Shown here in pieces: positions 58,405-64,000 of a DNA stretch of 64,000 nt. The notes below the pieces were generated by a model that saw only the letters and a list, made by a program, of their open reading frames with translations, was not told the DNA's origin and did no database searches. Source of the DNA: QHCF01 sp003244275 (lineage in GTDB: Bacteria; Actinomycetota; Acidimicrobiia; Acidimicrobiales; QHCF01); the NCBI GenBank assembly GCA_036806345.1, contig DAIROT010000006.1, forward strand, positions 1-64,000, given 5' to 3'. The translations under genes were made by a program, and so were the position numbers. Position 1 is the first letter of the stretch. Each line of letters starts with the position of its first letter.

Positions 58405-59007
58405 TCAGCTGGTCGTGGAAGGCGCCGTCGTGGAAGCCGCCGGACTACTCGGTGCGGTCGTCGAAGGCGACGGGGATGACGGCCCGATGGCTCCCGGCGC
58501 CTTGTGCCCCGGCGCCTTGGCGTGAACGCCAGGAGTGCGGATGGCAGTGGCCTGACCGGCGCTGGAGATCACTACCACCTTGTCGCCCACCTTGAGCTGG
58601 GCCTCGGGCCGCCCCGGGAAGCGGGTGGTCGAGCCGATGGCCTCCGTCACGCTGACCTTGTCCGACCTGGACAGAGTGATGGAACCAGAGGAGATGGCCG
58701 TGATGGTCCCCCGGTCGATGTCAACCGTCTTGAAGGCACCCCCCTTGGCCTTGACCACCAGATCGGCGTGGACCACCCGGCGAGTCAGGCCGAAGGCGCC
58801 GCGGTGGCCATGGACAGATGGATGAGCCTTGGCATGGGCAGCCTTGGCGCCATTGGGCACGATGGAAGCCGGCGTGTTGGCCGAAGTGAGCATAATCGGT
58901 GCAGTGGTCGGCTGGGCCGAGCCGCCGCTGACCGCAGTGGCGGAGTAGGCCAGACCACCCATGGTGAGGGCCGCCCCGGCCCCGAGGCTGGCGACAATAC
59001 GACGCAT
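58405..59007 (-). CDS. Secreted protein with DUF5666-like domain
   Basis: This 200-residue protein has a Sec-type signal (MRRIVASLGAGAALTMGGLAYSA), a middle region with TVDIDRGTITAISSGSITLSRSD and LKVGDKVVVISSAG that resembles DUF5666 beta-barrel repeats, and a Ser/Thr/Pro-rich tail. The function is unknown. AGGGAGA about 10 nt before the ATG is a clear ribosome-binding site, unlike many genes here. Confidence 0.75.
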   Translation of the reverse strand: MRRIVASLGAGAALTMGGLAYSATAVSGGSAQPTTAPIMLTSANTPASIVPNGAKAAHAKAHPSVHGHRGAFGLTRRVVHADLVVKAKGGAFKTVDIDRGTITAISSGSITLSRSDKVSVTEAIGSTTRFPGRPEAQLKVGDKVVVISSAGQATAIRTPGVHAKAPGHKAPGAIGPSSPSPSTTAPSSPAASTTAPSTTS

Positions 59008-59120
59008 CTGGATGTGTCTCCCTGTTCGATGTTGGCTTGTGGTATTCGGAGATCAGGTATGGCACCCGACCGCCACCTCATATACAACCTGGGTGACATG
59101 AGGCAGAGGTCAGCCAGAGG

Positions 59121-59717
59121 TTAGGGAAGTGTGAGGCCCTCTAGAGCGGCGGCCAGGGCGCCAAAGGCCCGCCCTCGGTGCGACAGCCCGTTCTTCTCGT
59201 CCCGCGTCATCTCGGCAAAGGTCCGCTCGCCACCCCCCTCGGGCACGAAGATTGGGTCGTAGCCGAAACCACCAGAGCCTCGGGGCATCGAGCTAATAGC
59301 ACCCTCCACTAGACCTTCAGCGACTACCTGACGTCCGTCAGGAAAGGCCACCAGGGCCACGGTCCTGAATCGGGCGCTTCGGTCGCCGACTCCCTCCAGC
59401 GCGGAGAGCAGTTTGGCCACGTTGTCGGCGTAGGTAGCCCCAGGTCCGGCGAAGCGAGCCGACCAGACCCCCGGTTCTCCCCCCAGGGCCATCACCTCCA
59501 GGCCGGTGTCGTCGGCCAGCGCCGGCTCCCCGGTGGCCGTCACCAGGGCCAGCGCCTTGAGGGCGGCATTGGCCTCCAGGGTGGTCCCCGTCTCCTCCAC
59601 CTCCGGGACCCACCGGGGTCGGGGCATCAACACCACTTCGGAGAGGATCTCGGCGATCTCGGCCGCCTTATGGGGGTTGGCCGTGGCCAGGACCAGGCGT
59701 AGCCTCTCAGCCGTCAA
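59121..59717 (-). CDS. rdgB: XTP/dITP diphosphatase
   Basis: RdgB (HAM1 family) clears dITP and XTP from the nucleotide pool. The 198 residues have LVLATANPHKAAEI, ALADDTGLEVMALGGEPGVWSARFAG and SGGFGYDPIFVPEG. The start is TTG at 59717, inside one copy of a direct repeat that also covers the rph stop. It is the last gene of the mec-cysO-cysM-murI-MBL-rph-rdgB run. Confidence 0.94.
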   Translation of the reverse strand: MTAERLRLVLATANPHKAAEIAEILSEVVLMPRPRWVPEVEETGTTLEANAALKALALVTATGEPALADDTGLEVMALGGEPGVWSARFAGPGATYADNVAKLLSALEGVGDRSARFRTVALVAFPDGRQVVAEGLVEGAISSMPRGSGGFGYDPIFVPEGGGERTFAEMTRDEKNGLSHRGRAFGALAAALEGLTLP

Positions 59718-59767
59718 GGGTCACAGCCGTAGGTAGCCCAGCCGTCCGGGGCCTCAGCCGTCAAGGG
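59706..59767. repeat. Direct repeat at the rph/rdgB junction
   Basis: CTCAGCCGTCAAGGG occurs at 59706-59720 and again at 59753-59767; CAGCCGT also occurs twice between them at about 15-16 bp spacing. On the minus strand, TTGACGGCTGA holds both the rdgB TTG start and the rph TGA stop. Confidence 0.85.
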
Positions 59768-60632
59768 GCAGGGACGGTCGTTCGGAGGATGCCGTCCACG
59801 GCTCCCGCCAGGCGGGAACGTCCGAGGCTGACTCGGCGGCGGGACCAGCCGGAGGTGGCCGAGGGTCGGGGGCCGGCTCAGGCGCCTTTTGGCCAGGAGC
59901 CAGCCGGGGGGGAGGATCGTCGGTAAGCACTTCGGCCTGGAGGTCGAGGAGCTGGGCGATGCCGTGCTCGGCCAGGTCGAGGAGCATGTCCAACTCGTCC
60001 CGGGCAAAGGGAGCCCCCTCCGCAGTACCCTGAACCTCCACAAAACGTCCAGACTCCGTCATCACCACGTTCATGTCGACGTCGGCCCGCACATCCTCGG
60101 AGTAGTCCAGGTCCAGCAGGCAGACTCCTTCGACAACTCCCACCGAGACCGCCGCGCAGGCCTCGGACAGCGGCTGGGCATCCAGCTTGCCCTGCTGGAC
60201 CAGACGGGCAAATGCGTCGTGCAGGGCCACGTAGGCCCCGCAGATGGCAGCCGTGCGGGTGCCACCATCGGCCTGGAGCACGTCGCAGTCCAGCACCACC
60301 TGCATCTCGCCCATGGCCTCCAGGTCGCACACCGAGCGCAAGGCCCGCCCGATGAGGCGCTGGATCTCCTGGGTTCGTCCCGATTGGCGCCCTTTGACTG
60401 CTTCTCGACTGGCTCGCTCGGCAGTGGAGCCGGGCAGCATGGAGTACTCAGCGGTCACCCAACCCTTGCCGCCACCGCGCAGCCACGGCGGGACCCGATC
60501 CTCGATCGACGCAGTGCAAAGCACCTTGGTCCGTCCCATGGTCACCAGGACCGAGCCGGGGGCCAGCTCGGTGAAGTCTCGTTGGATCGACGCCGGCCGC
60601 AGGTCGATGACGTCTCGGCCGTCAGCTCTCAC
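59754..60632 (-). CDS. rph: Ribonuclease PH
   Basis: RNase PH trims tRNA 3' ends with phosphate. The 292 residues show MRADGRDVIDLRP, GSVLVTMGRTKVLCTASI, the phosphate-binding SGRTQEIQRLIGRALR and QADGGTRTAAICGA. A Pro/Ala/Glu-rich tail of about 50 residues extends beyond the normal end. The GTG at 60632 overlaps the upstream stop (GTGA). Confidence 0.95.
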   Translation of the reverse strand: MRADGRDVIDLRPASIQRDFTELAPGSVLVTMGRTKVLCTASIEDRVPPWLRGGGKGWVTAEYSMLPGSTAERASREAVKGRQSGRTQEIQRLIGRALRSVCDLEAMGEMQVVLDCDVLQADGGTRTAAICGAYVALHDAFARLVQQGKLDAQPLSEACAAVSVGVVEGVCLLDLDYSEDVRADVDMNVVMTESGRFVEVQGTAEGAPFARDELDMLLDLAEHGIAQLLDLQAEVLTDDPPPRLAPGQKAPEPAPDPRPPPAGPAAESASDVPAWREPWTASSERPSLPLDG

Positions 60633-61489
60633 AGCCGGCCGCCGATCGCCCGGCCGGTCGGGTCATCTCCGGTCGCCCGGACGATCATTGAGCCGGGTGG
60701 CGGCGGCGACCCGACGGGGCCGGGGGCCGGGGCTCCCACCTCCCATGTCGCCCCCATGCGGGCCTGGTCCACCGGACGACCCCAGGCTTCGCTGGCCTCT
60801 TCAAAGACCTCCTCGGCGGAGACCGTCGGCCATCGGTGGGTCACCACGAGGTGGCGGACCCCGGCCTCCACGGCCGAGGTGGCCGCCTGGCGAGCGCTCA
60901 TGTGCTGGCTCCTTCCCTCGTCGCGGGCACAGTAGGTAGCTTCGCACAGAGCGAGGTCCAGGTCGGTCCCCAAGGCCTCCAGCGACCAGGCTGGCCCCGA
61001 ATCGGCCGAGTAGCCCAGGCAGGCACCGTCGCCGTCGACCCGCACGGCCAGGGTGGGTGGCCCATGATCGGTGCGGGAAAAGACCAGATCCAGACCGCCC
61101 ACCCTGATCCGGTCGCCCTCGGCCACCTCGTGCCAGGTCAGACCCGGGGACCCGTCGTGATACACCTGCCCGGCCAGGCCGGCCGGGGCGTAGACCGGGA
61201 GGCTGGGTCGCCCATCGACGGCAACACCACATGGCGCTGTCCCTGGCCGAGATCCACCCAGGGACAGCGCCACCGCCAGGCCCTCCACGTCGCTGCGGTG
61301 ATCGGGGTGCTCGTGGCTCAGCACCACCGCGTCCAGCTCGTCCAGGCTCACGTGGCGCTGCAGATTGGCCAGCGTCCCCGGGCCGGCGTCCAGCCACAGG
61401 GTCGTGCCGGCTCCTCGCACCAGGTAGCCGCTGGCCGCCCCGCCCGGCGCCGGGTAGCCGCCATCGCAACCCAGCACGGTGAGGGTCAA
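60629..61489 (-). CDS. Metallo-beta-lactamase-fold hydrolase
   Basis: This 286-residue enzyme has the metal motif VVLSHEHPDH, further ligands in GYSADSG and VVTHRWP, and the N-terminal LTVLGCDGGYPAPGGAASGYLV typical of RNase Z-like or phosphodiesterase-like MBL proteins. The TTG at 61489 overlaps the murI stop (TTGA) and gives the usual start; GTG 61495 and TTG 61510 are alternatives. It lies between murI and rph. Confidence 0.88.
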   Translation of the reverse strand: MTLTVLGCDGGYPAPGGAASGYLVRGAGTTLWLDAGPGTLANLQRHVSLDELDAVVLSHEHPDHRSDVEGLAVALSLGGSRPGTAPCGVAVDGRPSLPVYAPAGLAGQVYHDGSPGLTWHEVAEGDRIRVGGLDLVFSRTDHGPPTLAVRVDGDGACLGYSADSGPAWSLEALGTDLDLALCEATYCARDEGRSQHMSARQAATSAVEAGVRHLVVTHRWPTVSAEEVFEEASEAWGRPVDQARMGATWEVGAPAPGPVGSPPPPGSMIVRATGDDPTGRAIGGRL

Positions 61490-62343
61490 CCCCACGCGTT
61501 GCTCTCCCAACCTGACGGGGCGGCATCTCCGGCGGCCAGAGACCCCCAGCTGACCTGCTCCACCTGGCCCAGCTCCAGGCCCAGCAACCGGGTGCCCATG
61601 TCCTCGAACCAGGCGATGTCACCCGACGAGATGAAGCGGTGAGACCCCTTGGCCCGGCTGCGCCGGCCCAGACCGGTCTCGTCCAGGATCGAGCGCACCT
61701 CAAAGGCCGTCTCCTCGGCCGAGGACACCAGCACCACCTCCCGCCCCATCACCGCGCCGATGGTGCGGGCCAGGAACGGGTAGTGGGTGCATCCCAACAA
61801 CAAGGTGTCGACCCCCGCCTCCCTCAAGGGGGCCAGCAGCCGCTCGACCAGGTCGCGGGCCGCCTCGCTGTCCGTCTCTCCCTGCTCCACCAGCTCCACC
61901 AGCCCGGGGCAGGCCGCGCAGCACAGCTCGACCGGCACCCGCAGGGCCAGCACGGCCCGCTGGTAGGCACCCGAGGCGATGGTTCCCTCGGTGGCGATGA
62001 CGCCGACCCGGGAGTTGGCGGTGACCCGTACCGCCGCCCGCAGCCCAGGGTCGATGACACCGAGCACCGGCACATCCAGCTCGAAGCGAAGCAGGTCGAG
62101 GGCGGCCGCCGATGCGTTGTTGCAGGCCACCACCACCATCTTGACGTCATGGACCTCCGCCAGCCGCCGCGCTATCTGGCGGGAGAAGGCTCGCACCTCC
62201 TCCAGCGGACGCGGGCCATAGGGATAGCGGCCAGTGTCGCCCAGGTAGACCAGCTCCTCGGCCGGGAGAAGGTCGATCAACGCCCGGACAACCGTGAGGC
62301 CGCCAAAACCGCTGTCGAACACGCCGATTGGGCGGTCGTCCAT
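61486..62343 (-). CDS. murI: Glutamate racemase
   Basis: MurI makes D-glutamate for peptidoglycan. The 285 residues have IGVFDSGFGGLTVVRAL, YLGDTGRYPYG and the two catalytic cysteines in VVACNNASA and LLGCTHYPFL. TAGCCT lies 7 nt before the ATG and overlaps the cysM stop, so murI may have its own leaderless promoter. Confidence 0.96.
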   Translation of the reverse strand: MDDRPIGVFDSGFGGLTVVRALIDLLPAEELVYLGDTGRYPYGPRPLEEVRAFSRQIARRLAEVHDVKMVVVACNNASAAALDLLRFELDVPVLGVIDPGLRAAVRVTANSRVGVIATEGTIASGAYQRAVLALRVPVELCCAACPGLVELVEQGETDSEAARDLVERLLAPLREAGVDTLLLGCTHYPFLARTIGAVMGREVVLVSSAEETAFEVRSILDETGLGRRSRAKGSHRFISSGDIAWFEDMGTRLLGLELGQVEQVSWGSLAAGDAAPSGWESNAWG

Positions 62344-62350
62344 ATCTGTG

Positions 62351-62356
62351 AGGCTA
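62351..62356 (-). promoter_or_regulatory. Candidate -10 for murI (leaderless)
   Basis: TAGCCT ends 7 nt before the murI ATG at 62343. Its TAG is the cysM stop codon. Confidence 0.4.
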
Positions 62357-63301
62357 AAAGTAGATGGTGTGCCGGGCCCGCTCGGTTACGTCATCAAGGT
62401 CGCCGGTCCAGGCTCCACTCGAGAGATACTTCCACCCGCCGTCGGGGGCGACGCCCACTATCACGCCTTGCTTGACGCGCTGGGCGCAGCGAACCGCTCC
62501 GGCCATCACCGCGCCCGTGGAGATGCCGGCGAAGATGCCGACATCGATGAGTCGACGAGTCCACTCGATGGACTCCCTCGGACCGATGATGGTCTTGCGG
62601 TCCAGCAGGTCGGCGCCGTCGTTGTCGGAGAAGATGGGCGGGATGTAGCCGTCGTCCAGGCTGCGCAGACCGTCGACCGTCTCACCCGAGGGGGGCTCGA
62701 TGGCCCACACCTGCACCGCCGGATTGCGCTCCTTCAAGAATCGGCCCACCCCCATGAGGGTGCCGCTGGTGCCCAGGCCAGCCACGAAATGGGTCACCTC
62801 CGGGCAATCGCGCCAGATCTCTGGACCCGTCCCCTCATAGTGCACCCTCGGGTTGGCCGGGTTGGCGTACTGGTGGAGGAGGGCCCAGTCGGGATGCTGG
62901 CCAGCCAGCTCCTGGGCCAGGCGTACCGCCCCGTTCGATCCCTCGTCACCGGGGGAGTCGATGATCTCGGCCCCCCACACCTCGAGCAGCTGTCGGCGCT
63001 CGACCGAGACGTTGGTGGGCATGACGATCTTGAGCGGGTAGCCCTTGAGACGGCAAACCATGGCCAGCCCGATCCCGGTGTTGCCAGAAGAGGGCTCGAT
63101 GAGGGTTTGGCCGGGAGCCAGGATCCCGTCCTTCTCGCCGGCTTCCACCATGGCCAGGGCGATCCGGTCCTTAACCGAGCCTGCCGGGTTGAGCCACTCC
63201 AGCTTGAGCAGGATGCGGACATCCGGCTCGGGGCTGAGAGAGCTGACCTCGACCATGGGGGTATTGCCCACCAAATCGAGCACGCTGGCGTAGGAGGTCA
63301 C
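62354..63301 (-). CDS. cysM: CysO-dependent cysteine synthase
   Basis: This 315-residue PLP enzyme makes cysteine from O-phosphoserine and thiocarboxylated CysO in the mycobacterial pathway. It has the PLP lysine in NPAGSVKDRIAL, EPSSGNTGIGLAM, GLGTSGTLMGVG and a C-terminal WTGDLDDVTERARHTIYF resembling the long C-terminal lid of mycobacterial CysM. Close linkage to cysO and mec supports CysM rather than CysK. The start is GTG at 63301. Confidence 0.93.
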   Translation of the reverse strand: MTSYASVLDLVGNTPMVEVSSLSPEPDVRILLKLEWLNPAGSVKDRIALAMVEAGEKDGILAPGQTLIEPSSGNTGIGLAMVCRLKGYPLKIVMPTNVSVERRQLLEVWGAEIIDSPGDEGSNGAVRLAQELAGQHPDWALLHQYANPANPRVHYEGTGPEIWRDCPEVTHFVAGLGTSGTLMGVGRFLKERNPAVQVWAIEPPSGETVDGLRSLDDGYIPPIFSDNDGADLLDRKTIIGPRESIEWTRRLIDVGIFAGISTGAVMAGAVRCAQRVKQGVIVGVAPDGGWKYLSSGAWTGDLDDVTERARHTIYF

Positions 63302-63333
63302 GGGCAGTCAGTCGGTCAAGGTTGGCCGGCCGG

Positions 63334-63618
63334 TCAGCCGGCGCCCCCAGCCACCGCGGGGAGGATGGAGATGACGTCATGGTCGGCGACCTTGGTGTCG
63401 AGGCGCTCCAGGTAACGCACGTCGTCGTCGTTCAGGTACACGTTCACGAAGCGATGCAACGTCCTGCCGTCTTCCCCCACCACCTGTCCGGACAGCCCGG
63501 GGTGGGCGCTGACGAGGCCTTCCAGCACTTCGCCGACAGTGGTCCCGTCCGCTCGGACCACTGACTGACCCCCGGCGTGCTGGCGAAGGACAGTGGGCAG
63601 TCGGACTTCAACGGTCAC
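63334..63618 (-). CDS. cysO: Ubiquitin-like sulfur carrier CysO with extended C-terminus
   Basis: CysO carries sulfur as a C-terminal thiocarboxylate to CysM. The 94 residues have VRLPTVLRQHAGGQ, TLHRFVNVYLNDDDVR and end ISILPAVAGGAG. The reactive Gly-Gly is followed by Ala-Gly, so it would need trimming before activation. The GTG at 63618 is chosen because AGGAGG lies 4 nt upstream and the fold starts there. The 98 bp up to mec show no clear promoter. Confidence 0.92.
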   Translation of the reverse strand: MTVEVRLPTVLRQHAGGQSVVRADGTTVGEVLEGLVSAHPGLSGQVVGEDGRTLHRFVNVYLNDDDVRYLERLDTKVADHDVISILPAVAGGAG

Positions 63619-63716
63619 GGCGCCTCCTGGGCTTGGCCTGTCCATGTAGTACAGCGAGATCGAGTAGGGGCGAGAATGTCGTGGTAGCGAGATTGTCGAC
63701 TTACTTGATCACTATT

Positions 63717-64000
63717 CTACTCGGCCGACAGGGCGACCGACTCCTCGGTGATGTGGCCGTCGGTGATCCGGTACGAGCGGACGACCGGTTCGTCCTTCAG
63801 CGACACCAGGACGTAGTGCCAGCTCGGATCGGGTGCCTGGGCCACGTCGGTGGCCGAGGGGTAGGCATCGGTGTGGGTGTGGGAGTGGAAGACCCCGATG
63901 ATCTCCAGCCCCCGAGACTCGGCATCCCTGTCCGCCTTGAGGTGGTCGAGGGGGTGGACCTCGTAGAGGCGGGCCGACGCCGCCTGGTTGCGGGTCGGGT
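63717..64000 (-). CDS. mec: JAMM metalloprotease Mec (5' end outside window)
   Basis: Only the last 94 residues are in the window. They contain the JAMM zinc motif HSHTHTDAYPSATD and VLVSLKDEPVVRSYRI, ending SALSAE-like (VALSAE). In mycobacteria Mec frees cysteine from the CysO-cysteine adduct. Here it may also trim the Ala-Gly from CysO. The stop is TAG at 63717-63719. Confidence 0.9.
   Translation of the reverse strand, partial: PTRNQAASARLYEVHPLDHLKADRDAESRGLEIIGVFHSHTHTDAYPSATDVAQAPDPSWHYVLVSLKDEPVVRSYRITDGHITEESVALSAE

Noticed and set aside
63334..63618. MoaD or ThiS
   Set aside because: It is ubiquitin-like too, but VRLPTVLRQHAGGQ and the position between mec and cysM fit CysO.

Overview
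The window is high-GC chromosomal DNA, almost fully coding, with very short or overlapping gene junctions and many GTG/TTG starts. The gene content points to an actinobacterium: mycothiol synthase (mshD), a mec-cysO-cysM cysteine module, decaprenylphosphoryl-arabinose genes (ubiA-dprE1-dprE2) and OmpR-type two-component genes. Separate HisA and TrpF enzymes, rather than one bifunctional PriA, argue against the classic Streptomyces/Mycobacterium lineage and fit a deep branch such as Acidimicrobiia. That placement is an inference. A run of ten N at 20043-20052 shows that this is an assembly, possibly metagenomic.

Layout. 1-2515: an Aquifex-type aconitase and a small barrel protein. 2524-6455 (minus): a VOC protein and the trpC-F-B-A operon. 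6507-8589 (plus): a response regulator and sensor kinase. 8696-18002 (minus): a compact operon hisD-C-B-H-A-F-I-trpE-ygfZ-lipoprotein. 18029-24029: nth, mshD, a VIT-type transporter, rlmN and membrane proteins. 24026-29867: a Ser/Thr kinase, a MobA-FdhD fusion, an acyl-CoA dehydrogenase-like protein, a hydrolase and a DMT transporter. 29874-32485 (plus): an MGDG-synthase-like glycosyltransferase with a degenerate deacetylase domain, followed by an intact deacetylase. 32486-33757: a scrap region with gene fragments and a VapBC toxin-antitoxin pair. 33758-38643 (plus): ubiA-dprE1-dprE2 and a GT-C-like membrane protein.

38654-51620 (minus) is the largest coherent unit: an ABC exporter (Wzm, Wzt with a C-terminal sugar-binding-like domain), three methyltransferase-like proteins, three single GT4 glycosyltransferases and one 1103-residue protein with three GT-B domains. 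It looks like ABC-dependent export of a methyl-capped polysaccharide, with parts analogous to WbdA/WbdD/Wzt of E. coli O9a. 51718-59007 holds clpP, tRNA-Leu(UAG), three large membrane proteins, an ArfB-like hydrolase and a secreted protein. 59121-64000 (minus) is a housekeeping operon mec-cysO-cysM-murI-MBL hydrolase-rph-rdgB. Its CysO ends in Gly-Gly-Ala-Gly instead of Gly-Gly.

Two window-wide patterns stand out. First, about sixteen genes have a TANNNT-like hexamer only 6-9 nt before the start codon, which suggests leaderless transcripts. Second, at least nine loci carry short tandem duplications (units of 15-27 bp), mostly at gene junctions or gene ends, some of which have changed a stop/start overlap into a spacer.
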